44,156 bases of DNA, taken from an uncultured Acidobacteriaceae bacterium (GTDB lineage Bacteria; Acidobacteriota; Terriglobia; Terriglobales; Acidobacteriaceae). The DNA is taken from assembly GCA_903828675.1 (NCBI GenBank), contig CAIKND010000021.1:1-44156 (forward strand), read 5' to 3'. The position numbers were made by a program, and so were the translations under genes. Below the pieces are notes generated by a model. The model ran no database searches. It was not told where the DNA came from and saw nothing but the letters and a program-made list of their open reading frames with translations. Every line of letters starts with the position of its first letter. Within the stretch, counting starts at the first letter, position 1. Positions 32,734-41,887 of this stretch are shown one piece after another.

Positions 32734-35013
32734 ATGCGCAGTTTAAGCGGCGCAAAAGAGCGTTTGCGGGCTGCCCGTGCATGGAACTTAGCTTCCCGGT
32801 TGCTGGCGATAGCGGCAGTTCCCGCATTGCTCCTGTTGGCCGGTTGCGGTGGTGGCGTCACCGCCAGCCCGTCAAACAGCACATTCTCCATCGCGCCCGG
32901 CACCGGCGCCGTTGACACCAACTGTTCGGGCTGCAACGCGACCAGCGCTTCAGGCGCGTCGGTGGAGCAGTTTACGGCCACGCTTGCCTCCGGCGGTAAC
33001 GCTGCCGTTACTTGGTCCGTGAGCGGCGGTGACGGAAACAGCGGACCCGGAACCATCAACTCCCAGGGGCAATACACGCCTCCCAGTTACCTCACAGCGG
33101 ATCATGTGGCGGTGGTGGTCACGGCCACGCTGAATACGGCCACAAAAGCAACGGCGGTGATGACCGTAACGCCGGGCTTCCTGCAGCCTCTGACGCCGGA
33201 AAACGCGGCTCTGGGCTCCAACGGCACGCTGACCATCAGCGGCTATCTGGCCGAGGCCGGCGGCGCCACAGGGATCAAGTACGAGCTTTCGAGTACGCCC
33301 ACCGGGTCAAGCGGCGGACAGGGATCGCTGGGCCTCACCCACTGCCAGCGCAACACATCTGCGTTCACCATTTGCACGGTGATCTACACCGCTCCGGCCA
33401 CGGTCACGGCAACTGGGTCAACGTATGTAGTGGCCACGGTTGGCGACATATCGAAGACCGCGTCGGAAGTGCTGCTGAATACGGCGGGCGTTTCCAGCGA
33501 TCCCGCGACCCACGAAACCAGGCTGGCTACGCCGGTAACGCTGGGCAGCTCAGGCGGCAACAACAACGACTACGACACCCAGGGAAACCAGATCGTGGAC
33601 TGTTGCAGCGGTACGCTCGGTGCCTTGCTTGCCGATGGCGCCGGCCACCAGTTTCTGCTCAGCAATAACCATGTTCTGGCGCGCAGCGACCATGCCGCAG
33701 TGGGCGACATGATCGTGCAGCCGGGCCTGATCGACAACAACTGCACCCCGAACGGCGACGGCGCGGGAACAGCGCCCGTGGGCACTCTGACCGGCTGGCT
33801 GGCGCTCAGTTCAAACCAGACCAACGCTGACGCCGCCATTGCGCAGGTAAACGCCGGGGCCGTGAACCCCAGCGGCAACATTCTGGAACTCGGTGCGAAG
33901 GAAGCCGGTGGTACATTGGCTGCGGCGCCGCCCGGCATCTCGTCCTCGGGCGGCAAGGGCGAGACCGCCTCGTTGCATTTAAAGGTGGCCAAGAGCGGCC
34001 GCACCACCGGGCTCACCTGCGGCAGCGTCTCGGCGCTCTCGCTCGATGTGCAGGTCTCCTATTACGCCGATTGCGCTGAAACCAAACCCTATCTCACCAA
34101 GACCTTTACCAATCAGTTGGCTATTAGCGGCAACCAGTTCAGCGATGCGGGTGACTCCGGGTCGTTGGTGGTGGATGCGGGAAACGCGGAGCCAATTGGG
34201 CTGTTCTTCGCTGGCGGTACTGACGCGTCCGGTGTGAGCCAGGGTGTGGCCAACCCTGTGGGCGACGTGCTGAGCGAATTGAGTTCCCAGGTGGGCGGAG
34301 GAACTTCGTACAGCTTTGTGGGCACAACCGACCATGCTGTCAGTTGCCTCAGTTACGGCAACAGCACGGTGACAGCGGCCCAAATGCGGGCACTCAGCGA
34401 TAGCGAGGCGGCCCGCACCCAAAAGGCCCTGGGGCAGGCGCACATGCTGGTTAATCCATCGCTCGGCATCCTCGGCGTGGCTACAGGCAAGAGCATCGAT
34501 CACCCCGGCGAGGGCGCCGTCATTGTCTACGTCGACGAGAACATGAACGTGAATGTTCCGGCCATCGTCGACGGGCTGCGCACCCTGGTAATTCCCACCA
34601 CGGCCCGCGCGGTTGCCTTTGGCGCGGCGCCCCAAACAGCCTTCGAGGCCAACGCCGCGCCTTCGGTTTCAGGAACAGTGTTGAGTCAGGCCGTGGCCGT
34701 CAAGCAACTCAGGTCGCAGAGCCTGATGAGGAAGTTTCCGGCCTTCTTCGGCGTGGGCGTGGGCCAGAGTCTGGACAATCCCAGGGAAGCAGCATTGGTC
34801 ATTTATGTGGACCGCCGCAGCGTCCCAGCCCAACTGCCGGCATCCATCGACGGATTGCGAACACGATACGTGGTCATGGACCGGCTCCACGTAACCCGGT
34901 CGTATGCGACGGCAGTGCAGTCCAGGAGCCACTGCATGCCGCATTCGACCGCGGGGCTGAGCGGCTTCGATTTCTTGAATCTGAGCAAGCCGCGAGCCCT
35001 GAGGCTGTTTTAA
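32734..35013 (+). CDS. Lipoprotein with trypsin-like protease domain and duplicated C-terminal module
   Basis: About 759 residues. The lipobox LLLLAGC gives Cys38. Residues about 45-150 are Ig-like (TWSVSGGDGN; QGQYTPPSYLTA). The protease domain (about 285-500) shows a full triad: H313 in LLSNNHVLARSD, D366 in QTNADAAIAQ and S475 in SDAGDSGSLVVDAG. The C-terminus carries two copies of a roughly 46-residue module, about 576-622 (GILGVATGKSIDHPGEGAV) and 669-715 (FFGVGVGQSLDNPREAALV), each ending in DGLRT. The likely place is the cell surface or periplasm; the substrate is unknown. ATG 32734 is my choice, TTG 32698 the alternative. Its stop shares TTAA with the stop of the converging DinB-like gene. 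Confidence 0.85.
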   Translation: MRSLSGAKERLRAARAWNLASRLLAIAAVPALLLLAGCGGGVTASPSNSTFSIAPGTGAVDTNCSGCNATSASGASVEQFTATLASGGNAAVTWSVSGGDGNSGPGTINSQGQYTPPSYLTADHVAVVVTATLNTATKATAVMTVTPGFLQPLTPENAALGSNGTLTISGYLAEAGGATGIKYELSSTPTGSSGGQGSLGLTHCQRNTSAFTICTVIYTAPATVTATGSTYVVATVGDISKTASEVLLNTAGVSSDPATHETRLATPVTLGSSGGNNNDYDTQGNQIVDCCSGTLGALLADGAGHQFLLSNNHVLARSDHAAVGDMIVQPGLIDNNCTPNGDGAGTAPVGTLTGWLALSSNQTNADAAIAQVNAGAVNPSGNILELGAKEAGGTLAAAPPGISSSGGKGETASLHLKVAKSGRTTGLTCGSVSALSLDVQVSYYADCAETKPYLTKTFTNQLAISGNQFSDAGDSGSLVVDAGNAEPIGLFFAGGTDASGVSQGVANPVGDVLSELSSQVGGGTSYSFVGTTDHAVSCLSYGNSTVTAAQMRALSDSEAARTQKALGQAHMLVNPSLGILGVATGKSIDHPGEGAVIVYVDENMNVNVPAIVDGLRTLVIPTTARAVAFGAAPQTAFEANAAPSVSGTVLSQAVAVKQLRSQSLMRKFPAFFGVGVGQSLDNPREAALVIYVDRRSVPAQLPASIDGLRTRYVVMDRLHVTRSYATAVQSRSHCMPHSTAGLSGFDFLNLSKPRALRLF

Positions 35014-35498
35014 CCTGCGACTCCGGTGCGACCCAGCCACCGCCTGATGTAGGCGGCCTGGCCAACATGATACGCGTCGTGGAAGGCCAGAAAGTTGATC
35101 ATGCCTCCCACAGTTCCATCGAAACTGGGAGACTTCTCAGGAACCGCGGCAGACAGTTTCTCAACTGTGGCTGCCTCCATTGCGACGGTCATGCTGGCGG
35201 AAACTTCCTGCAAGCTGAGTACTATCTCCTCGGGAGCCGGATACTCTGCGCTCTCTACCACCGCCGCGCCCCGTGCAAAGAGCGGCAGCCATGGCCGTGT
35301 CCATTGCTCTCCAATGACTTTGAGCACGATAGAACGCGCCCAGATCATATGACCGGCAACCCACAACATGGAGTTCGATGTTGAGTTCGGGCGGCTGAGC
35401 CATTCTTCTGCGGTAAGGCCGTCTACGCTCTTCACCAGCATCGTGGCGTCCTGGCGGTAGATTTGTGCGGCAGTGGCGATTTCCCTTGCAACCGGCAT
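35010..35498 (-). CDS. DinB-like four-helix protein
   Basis: About 162 residues of the DinB/YfiT-like fold. Metal-binding histidines lie in LWVAGHMIWARS (first) and FLAFHDAYHVGQAAYIRRWLG (second and third), the usual H...HxxxH spacing of the superfamily. Members include bacillithiol and mycothiol transferases and many of unknown function. ATG 35498 has AAGGAG about 10 bases upstream; ATG 35507 is nearer but with the site too close. Its stop overlaps the stop of the protease gene on the other strand. Confidence 0.85.
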   Translation of the reverse strand: MPVAREIATAAQIYRQDATMLVKSVDGLTAEEWLSRPNSTSNSMLWVAGHMIWARSIVLKVIGEQWTRPWLPLFARGAAVVESAEYPAPEEIVLSLQEVSASMTVAMEAATVEKLSAAVPEKSPSFDGTVGGMINFLAFHDAYHVGQAAYIRRWLGRTGVAG

Positions 35499-35693
35499 GG
35501 GCTCCATTCTCCTTTGCCCCGGATGATACGCGAAGCTGCTGCTTTCAGCGCAATCCACGTTGAATGAATCTCAACTTCCACGCCCCAGGCGTCGCCAGAT
35601 CTACCCAAACCTCGAACCTCTCCCATCCCTCCACACCGGGTCACCCCAACGCCTATCAAAAGAGGAGCCGTCCACTGCTCCCTGTCCACTGAC

Positions 35694-37166
35694 TTATCGC
35701 AGCATCGCCGCCAGCAGCAGCGTAATCCCCAGGCCGCTGACGGACAGCACCGTCTCCACCACCGACCATGTGGCCAGCGTGCCCTTCACATCCAGCTTGA
35801 ACAGCGAACCCACCAGCCAGAACCCCGAGTCGTTCACGTGCGAAAGCAGCAGCGACCCGCAGCCGGTGGCCATCACCAGCATCTCCGGCCGTACGCCCAT
35901 CAGCCCGGCCACTGGAGCCAGCACGCCTGAAGCCACCGCCATCGCTACAGTCGAGGACCCCATGCACACCCGCACCACCGCGGCCAGAACCCACGCCAGC
36001 ACCAGCGGCGGCATGTGCATCCCCAACGCCAGTCCCACCGTCGCCTGCGCCGCGCCCGAGTCGCGCAGAACCCCACTCAGCCCACCCGCCGCCGATAGAA
36101 TCACCAGCACCCCGGCAATGGGAATAAACGCGTCCGCCGTCAGCTTGCGCAGCATGTCCGGCCCGTGATGCGGCTCTTGCGGAATCCGGCTGCCCAGCGT
36201 TACCAGGGCCACCAGCACGGCCAGCAGCATAGCTACATCCGGGTATCCCAGCAGATGCATAGTTTGGTTGGCGAGCCCGCCCACCGTGGTCACCGAATCC
36301 GCCCAACTGCCCACAAAGATCAGCGCAATCGGCAGCAGAATAGCCACCAGCGCCCGCGCCGCGCCCGCCGGACCGGGAACCACCGCACTCGCCTCAACTG
36401 CGGGTGCCTCACTCATCACGGCCTCATCGTGATGAGTGGGATCCATACGAGTTCCCTCGTTCACCAATGCTCCGGATTTCCCCTGCCGCCTCTCCCACCG
36501 CCTGATCAGCACCCAGCCCACCACCGGCCCGGCCAGCGCGGCTGCGGGCGCTCCGCCCAGCATTCCCCAAAGAATCGTGCGACCCAGATCGGCGTGAAAC
36601 AAGGTGGCCGCCAGCATCGACGATGGATGCGGCGGAATCAGCCCGTGGGTAATCGAAAGCCCCGCCAGAACCGGAAGCCCCACCAGAATCGGAGGCCGCC
36701 CGCTGCGCCGCGCCGCTTCCACCACAATCGGCATCAACAGCACCAGCCCCACTTCAAAAAACACCGGCATGCCCACCAGCAGGCTCAGCCCTAAAAGCGC
36801 CCACGGCAGCCCCTTGGGCCCGCAGCCGTCCACAAGTGTTTTGCCCAGCGACGCCGCGCCGCCTGAGCTGGCCAGCAACTGCCCCAGAATCGCACCCATC
36901 CCGAGGATGATGGCAATGTGACCCATCATGGTACCCACCCCCGCCGTAAACGAGAGTGGCACTTGCTTCAGCGGCATTCCCGCCGCCACGCCCAGCCCCA
37001 GAGCGGCCACCGCCAGCCCCAGCGAAGCATGCAGGCGCAGCTTGACTACAAGAAACAAAAGCAGCAGCACCGTGCCGGCCACGCAGGCCAGCAGATACCA
37101 GTCATGAGCAGTTGCCGTCGCAGAATGCACGGGCGAATTATTCCACACCGCACTTGCCGCGCGCAT
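35694..37166 (-). CDS. GntP-family gluconate:H+ symporter
   Basis: 490 residues, about 12-14 hydrophobic segments. GntP marks are KQVPLSFTAGVGTMMGHIAIILGMGAILG, VGMPVFFEVGLVLLMPIV, GLSITHGLIPPHPSSML (the PPHP motif) and CGSLLLSHVNDSGFWLVGSLF near the end. A charged cytoplasmic loop (about 235-275) is more variable. It takes up gluconate or a related sugar acid with protons across the inner membrane. No gluconate kinase is near. It follows the APC permease on the same strand with a 47-base gap, so the two may be co-transcribed. Confidence 0.93.
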   Translation of the reverse strand: MRAASAVWNNSPVHSATATAHDWYLLACVAGTVLLLLFLVVKLRLHASLGLAVAALGLGVAAGMPLKQVPLSFTAGVGTMMGHIAIILGMGAILGQLLASSGGAASLGKTLVDGCGPKGLPWALLGLSLLVGMPVFFEVGLVLLMPIVVEAARRSGRPPILVGLPVLAGLSITHGLIPPHPSSMLAATLFHADLGRTILWGMLGGAPAAALAGPVVGWVLIRRWERRQGKSGALVNEGTRMDPTHHDEAVMSEAPAVEASAVVPGPAGAARALVAILLPIALIFVGSWADSVTTVGGLANQTMHLLGYPDVAMLLAVLVALVTLGSRIPQEPHHGPDMLRKLTADAFIPIAGVLVILSAAGGLSGVLRDSGAAQATVGLALGMHMPPLVLAWVLAAVVRVCMGSSTVAMAVASGVLAPVAGLMGVRPEMLVMATGCGSLLLSHVNDSGFWLVGSLFKLDVKGTLATWSVVETVLSVSGLGITLLLAAMLR

Positions 37167-37213
37167 GGAACTACCCAGCGCCTGGCAGACGCATCACTTC
37201 TGAATCAGCCGGC

Positions 37214-38632
37214 CTACTCGCCTGACAAGAAGGGCCACTGAGCCAGGCGTCGTGCGCGGACCAGATAAATCACCGTGCCGGAGACGCCGATGCCGGCGGC
37301 GACCATCAGGCCGCCCAGAGCGTGCGAACGATTGATAAGGATAAAGACAAATCCCGCGATGGCGGCCAGCGGAGGAAGGGGATAGAGCGGAATTTTAAAG
37401 GGTCTTTCCAATTCAGGCCTTTGCACTCGCAGCACCATCACGCCCGCCTGCTGCAGGAAGAACTGAAGCAGGATGCGCGTGACCACCAGCATGGTGATCA
37501 CCTGTGCCAGAGAGAAAAAGCAGAAGCAGGAGGCGACCAGCCCCAGGGCCACCAGCGACCGGTGGGGAATGCCGTGGCGCGGATGGACAGCAGCCAGAAA
37601 GCGGAAGTAGTTGCCGTCGCGCGCCGCGGCATAAGGCACGCGCGAGTAGCCCAGCAGCAGCGAGAAGACCGACGCAAACGCGGTCCAGACAATCAGCGCG
37701 GCGATGGTGTATCCGGCCCAGCGGCCAAAGGCGGAGTGGGCAATATCGGCCACCAGTTGCACGCGCACGATGGCGCTGTCGGCGGCGTGCGCGGCGGCGC
37801 TGCGCAGGCTGGGCAAGGCGGCCATGTTCATGGCCACATAGAAGGCAGAGACAAAAAGAACTGAAAGCAGAATGGCGCGCGGAATGGTCCGCTCCGGCTG
37901 CCGGACCTCGCTGCCCAGGAAACAGATGTTGTAGTAGCCCCAGTAGTCGTAGGTGGTGATCAGTGTGGCCTGCGCCAGGCCGCCGATTGCCAAGCCCAGC
38001 GGTAGCGCGGGCGAGGGCGGCATATGCCAGCCGCCCGTGGCCGCCGCGTGGGCAAAGCCGGAGACGATGACGCCCGCCAGGGCCGCCATCACCCCGGCAA
38101 AAAGCACCCAGGCCAGCCGCGTCACCGAGCTCAGATTGCGATAGAGCAGCGCCGTGACCAGCAGGCAGGCCAGGGCCGCGGTCAAGTTCGCGTAATGCAG
38201 GGCGGGCAGAGCAGCAATGGGAACGCCGTCGAGTCCTGGCCAGAAGACCTCAAGAAAGCTGGAAAGGCCAATGCAGCCAGAGGCAATGGACAGCGGCGCG
38301 GTAAAGCTCAACTGCCACACATAGAGAAAGCTCAGCCAGTTGCCGGTGCGGTCAGGCCCATAGATCTCGCGCAGAAAAGCGTACGAGCCGCCTGCACGCG
38401 GGAACGCGGCGCCCAACTCGGCCCACACCAGCCCATCGGCCACAGCGATCACCGCCCCCAGTACCCACGCCCAAACGGAGAGATGGAAGCCCGCCGCGGC
38501 GATGACCAGCGGCAGCGTAATAAAGGGCCCGACGCCGATCATCTCCAGCATGTTGAAGAGAACCGCCGAGCGCAGGCCTATGCGGCGCTCCAGTGTTGCC
38601 TTGTTCGCGGACGTGGATAAGTGGGGGGACAT
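37214..38632 (-). CDS. APC-superfamily amino acid permease
   Basis: 472 residues with 12 hydrophobic segments. APC marks are LRSAVLFNMLEMIGVGPFITLP in helix 1 (the unwound Gly region), AELGAAFPRAGGSYAFLREIYG after helix 2, and a LITTYDYWGYYNICFLGSEVRQPERTIPRA stretch typical of APC transporters. It moves an amino acid or similar compound, probably with protons; the substrate cannot be read from the sequence. ATG 38632 faces away from the PIG-L gene across 40 bases, so both promoters must overlap in a very short space. Confidence 0.9.
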   Translation of the reverse strand: MSPHLSTSANKATLERRIGLRSAVLFNMLEMIGVGPFITLPLVIAAAGFHLSVWAWVLGAVIAVADGLVWAELGAAFPRAGGSYAFLREIYGPDRTGNWLSFLYVWQLSFTAPLSIASGCIGLSSFLEVFWPGLDGVPIAALPALHYANLTAALACLLVTALLYRNLSSVTRLAWVLFAGVMAALAGVIVSGFAHAAATGGWHMPPSPALPLGLAIGGLAQATLITTYDYWGYYNICFLGSEVRQPERTIPRAILLSVLFVSAFYVAMNMAALPSLRSAAAHAADSAIVRVQLVADIAHSAFGRWAGYTIAALIVWTAFASVFSLLLGYSRVPYAAARDGNYFRFLAAVHPRHGIPHRSLVALGLVASCFCFFSLAQVITMLVVTRILLQFFLQQAGVMVLRVQRPELERPFKIPLYPLPPLAAIAGFVFILINRSHALGGLMVAAGIGVSGTVIYLVRARRLAQWPFLSGE

Positions 38633-38672
38633 GAGGCGGAGGCGCTCACCGGATTGTACACTGACGGGAAGT

Positions 38673-41507
38673 ATGTTTCTTCCTATGAGAGTACGTTATG
38701 CGGCGGTAAGTGCGGCCCTTGCGGGGCTGGTGATGGCGGGCGCAGGGTCGGTTTGGCTGCGCGCGCAACAGGTAGCGCTGCCGGCGATGGAGCCAAGCAC
38801 GGTGGCCCTTCCCTTGCCGGAGGACCGTGGCAGGGCAGATCTAGAGCAGACCCTGAAGCGCCTGGGAACAACGGCCAGCGTGCTGATGATCGTGGCGCAC
38901 CCGGACGACGAGGACGGCGCGCTGCTTACCTGGCTGACGCGCGGATTGGGGGCGCGGGCCACTCTGCTGACGCTGACCCGCGGCGAGGGTGGCCAAAACG
39001 CCATGTCTGCGGAGACCTACGACGCGCTGGGCCTGATGCGCACCAGTGAACTGCTCAAGGCGGACGAGTACTACGGCGCACAGCAGTTGTGGGGCACGGA
39101 AGCGGACTTCGGCTTTTCGAAAACTCAGGAAGAGTCGTTTGCCCGCTGGGGCCACGAGCGCGTCCTCTATGACGCTGTGCTGGCGGTCCGCCAGGTGCGG
39201 CCGCAGGTGATTGTAGCCACATTCCTGGGCGGCGTGTCTGACGGGCACGGGCAGCACCAGGTCTCGGGCGAGATTGCGCAGGAGGCGTTCAAGGCCGCTG
39301 CCGATCCCAAGGTGTTTCCTGAGCAACTAAAGAACGGGCTTGAGCCGTGGCAGCCGCTTGCCGTGTATTCAAGAACACCGTTTGCGCCCATTACCAGCAA
39401 GGGCGTCTTCGACTACGCAACCGGCAAGCTGGCCCCGGCCAGGTTCCACAACTACGTGACGGATGAGTGGATCACGGGCGCTCCCTCGACGGACGCGACC
39501 ATCCCCGTGGGCAACTTGGACCCGCTGTTGGGCCGCAGCTATGTGCAGATTGCGCGCGAGGGCTGGGGCGAGCAGAAGTCGCAGTACGGCGGTGCGAGCC
39601 CGGCGCTCACCGGGCCTGCAACGACCACGTACCACCTGTGGGGAGTGGCGCCCGAAGCGGTCGCCAAGCCAGGCGCCGCGGGGGACGGCAACGACCTGTT
39701 CCACAACGCCAAAGTCAATATCGACACCAGCATCGCCGGGCTGGCGCGGATAGCCGGCCCTGACCTGCCCGAAGACCTGCGGAAGAGCCTCCGCTCGATC
39801 GATGACGCAATCCAGCAGGTCCGGGCCAATTGCCCCAGCCAGTCCGGCGGCGCGCTGGCTCACGAACTTGTGCCTGCCTACCGCCAGACGCTCGAGCTAC
39901 GAAAGGCTGTTGCAGAGAGCAGCCTGGGTGGAAGGGCGTTGGAAAGCCTTCTGTTCGAACTCGACCAGAAGATCTTTGCCTTTCAAACCGCCTTCAAAGA
40001 TCTGCTCGGCCTCGACATGATAGCGTTTACCACGCGCTCGGACGGCGGAGACATTTTTGCTTCGGCGCGCGGCGGGTCGGCCGACGAGACTCCGCGGAGC
40101 GTGACGCCGGGCGAGAAGTTTCGCGTGCGAGTGCACACGGCGCAGTCGGGCAGGGAGAGCCGTCTGATCCGGGTCTGGCTTCAGAGCCAGAGCGGTGCGT
40201 CCTGGAAGAGCGAAGACCTGGGCGGGCCTGTAGATCCGGCGGCGGTTGTGAGCGACCGGACCTTCGGCGTCCAGGCCGCACAGGATGCCGAGCCGACAGC
40301 GCCCTTCTTTACCCGGCCGTCCACCGAGCAGCCTTACTACGACATCGCGAAGCCGGAATGGCGGGAACGCTCCTTTGCGCCATACCCGCTCGCGGCCTGG
40401 GCTGAGTTCGCATTTGACGGCGTACCGATCCGCGTAGGCCAGGTGGTGCAAACGCTGCAACACGTGACCGGGCCAGGAGGCATCTATGAGCCTTTGGTGG
40501 TCACCCCCGCAATTGGCGTGCGTATCGAGCCGGAAGCGCAACTGCTGCCGCTGGACGGCTCAGCCCTGCCGGTCCGCATCACGGTACGTGCGCAAGCTGC
40601 CGCCGAGGGAACCGTAGAGTTGAAACTGCCGGCGGGATGGCGTTCTGAGCCCAAAGAGGCGCAATTCCGACTGAAGAGCGCCGGAGATTCGGAGCCATTG
40701 GTGTTTTCAGTCAAGGCAGACGGAGCCGGGACCGGCGCCTACAGCATTCAGGCTGTGGCGCACGTGGGCGAAATGAGCTACCAGGCCGGATGGCAGAGTA
40801 TCGGTTACGCGGGGCTGCTTCCTTATAACCAATACAAAGCTGCGGAGCTGAAAACGCGCAAGGTGGATGTCAAGCTGGCTCCGGGACTGCGCGTGGGCTA
40901 TGTGATGGGCCCCGGAGATCTGGTTCCCGAAGCGATCAAGGAACTGGGCGTTACCCCTCATGTGCTGACCAAGGCAGAGTTGGCCGCAGGGGACTTTTCT
41001 CCCTGGAACGTCCTCGTGATCGGGATTCGCGCTTATTCGACGCGACCGGAACTGGCCGCCGCTCAGCCCCGGCTGGAGGCATTCGTCCAGCGTGGCGGAA
41101 CCTTGATCGTCCAATATCAGAGCACCACATTCCCCGCCCCCCTGCCACTGGCGATGGGTCGGATGCCGGAACGCGTGGTGGACGAGCAGGCACCGGTGAA
41201 ATTGCTTGACCTGGCCAACCCGCTGTTGCGTTGGCCCAACACCATCACTTCCGCGGATTTTGACGGCTGGGTCGAAGAGCGCGGCCACTCCTTCCTTGAT
41301 ACATGGGATGCGGGTTACACGGCGCTCACTGAAACCGCCGACGAAGGACAGGACCCGCAGCGCGGCGGTTTGCTTGTAACTCATCAAGGCAAGGGAACTT
41401 ATATCTATGTAGCCTATGCGCTCTATCGGCAGTTACCCGAGTTAGTCCCCGGGTCGTACAGATTGTTGGCTAACTTGCTCAGCGCGGGCAAGAGCGCCGC
41501 GCACTAA
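38673..41507 (+). CDS. Large exported PIG-L (LmbE-like) deacetylase
   Basis: 944 residues. The signal peptide covers about 1-32 (ending WLRAQ). The PIG-L domain (about 65-280) shows MIVAHPDDEDGALLTWLTRG with the zinc-binding HPDDE (H76, D79) and the second motif VSDGHGQHQVSGEIAQ. A long beta-rich middle (about 450-720) includes a NEW3-like piece (GTVELKLPAGWRSEPKE). The last 220 residues look like a glutamine-amidotransferase/ThuA-like fold: VLVIGIRAYSTRPELAA and FVQRGGTLIVQYQST. PIG-L enzymes remove acetyl from N-acetylglucosaminyl compounds; this large form is typical of soil bacteria and its substrate is unknown. ATG 38673 and ATG 38685 both serve. Confidence 0.88.
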   Translation: MFLPMRVRYAAVSAALAGLVMAGAGSVWLRAQQVALPAMEPSTVALPLPEDRGRADLEQTLKRLGTTASVLMIVAHPDDEDGALLTWLTRGLGARATLLTLTRGEGGQNAMSAETYDALGLMRTSELLKADEYYGAQQLWGTEADFGFSKTQEESFARWGHERVLYDAVLAVRQVRPQVIVATFLGGVSDGHGQHQVSGEIAQEAFKAAADPKVFPEQLKNGLEPWQPLAVYSRTPFAPITSKGVFDYATGKLAPARFHNYVTDEWITGAPSTDATIPVGNLDPLLGRSYVQIAREGWGEQKSQYGGASPALTGPATTTYHLWGVAPEAVAKPGAAGDGNDLFHNAKVNIDTSIAGLARIAGPDLPEDLRKSLRSIDDAIQQVRANCPSQSGGALAHELVPAYRQTLELRKAVAESSLGGRALESLLFELDQKIFAFQTAFKDLLGLDMIAFTTRSDGGDIFASARGGSADETPRSVTPGEKFRVRVHTAQSGRESRLIRVWLQSQSGASWKSEDLGGPVDPAAVVSDRTFGVQAAQDAEPTAPFFTRPSTEQPYYDIAKPEWRERSFAPYPLAAWAEFAFDGVPIRVGQVVQTLQHVTGPGGIYEPLVVTPAIGVRIEPEAQLLPLDGSALPVRITVRAQAAAEGTVELKLPAGWRSEPKEAQFRLKSAGDSEPLVFSVKADGAGTGAYSIQAVAHVGEMSYQAGWQSIGYAGLLPYNQYKAAELKTRKVDVKLAPGLRVGYVMGPGDLVPEAIKELGVTPHVLTKAELAAGDFSPWNVLVIGIRAYSTRPELAAAQPRLEAFVQRGGTLIVQYQSTTFPAPLPLAMGRMPERVVDEQAPVKLLDLANPLLRWPNTITSADFDGWVEERGHSFLDTWDAGYTALTETADEGQDPQRGGLLVTHQGKGTYIYVAYALYRQLPELVPGSYRLLANLLSAGKSAAH

Positions 41508-41566
41508 GGGACACTATCTGAAGATCAGTATCCATGGACGTTTGTGGAATAAATATTATATTGGAA

Positions 41567-41610
41567 ATGCGTGCGGGTTCATCATTAAAAGTAGATGAAT
41601 CCGTGCGCAT
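41567..41610 (+). promoter_or_regulatory. Hairpin with 17-pair stem
   Basis: ATGCGTGCGGGTTCATC pairs with GATGAATCCGTGCGCAT over 17 positions, three of them G-U, around a 10-base AT-rich loop. It starts 60 bases past the PIG-L stop. No T-run follows at once, so it is either a 3' end structure or a leader element of the porin gene. Confidence 0.5.
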
Positions 41611-41763
41611 TTGATGGTAGGTTGGGCCGATAGATAGATAGAACTGTTAAAAGTATGTGAATTCGTTAAATATTCATCAAACTCTGCGAGTCTTGGATTC
41701 GGAAGCGAAGAAGGAAAGTCGGCAATCTGCTGATTCCTTCTCCGACGATTCTTGTTCTTCCTG

Positions 41764-41775
41764 CATGCCGGCATG
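41764..41775. promoter_or_regulatory. Perfect 12-base palindrome upstream of the porin gene
   Basis: CATGCCGGCATG, with a further GGCATGCGGG word about 40 bases on. A dyad of this size could bind a dimeric regulator, but none is known. Confidence 0.3.
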
Positions 41776-41887
41776 AGTATCTTCCGGCTTCATCATCGAA
41801 TTTACGGCATGCGGGAATTCCGGGCGTTCGCTGAATGAGTGCACGCACAAACGATTCAACCTGATTTGAGAGGACATGAGAGGCCCC

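Larger units (their letters stand above)
41508..41887. other. AT-richer intergenic region upstream of the porin gene
   Basis: 380 bases without a gene. It holds a long RNA-type hairpin (41567-41610), a direct repeat TTAAAAGTA...GAAT-CG (about 41584-41600 and 41646-41664), GATAGATAGATAG (41628-41640) and a perfect 12-base palindrome CATGCCGGCATG (41764-41775). Confidence 0.6.

Noticed and set aside
38502..38672. N-terminal extension of the PIG-L gene
   Set aside because: It overlaps the divergent permease start; a normal signal peptide starts at 38673.
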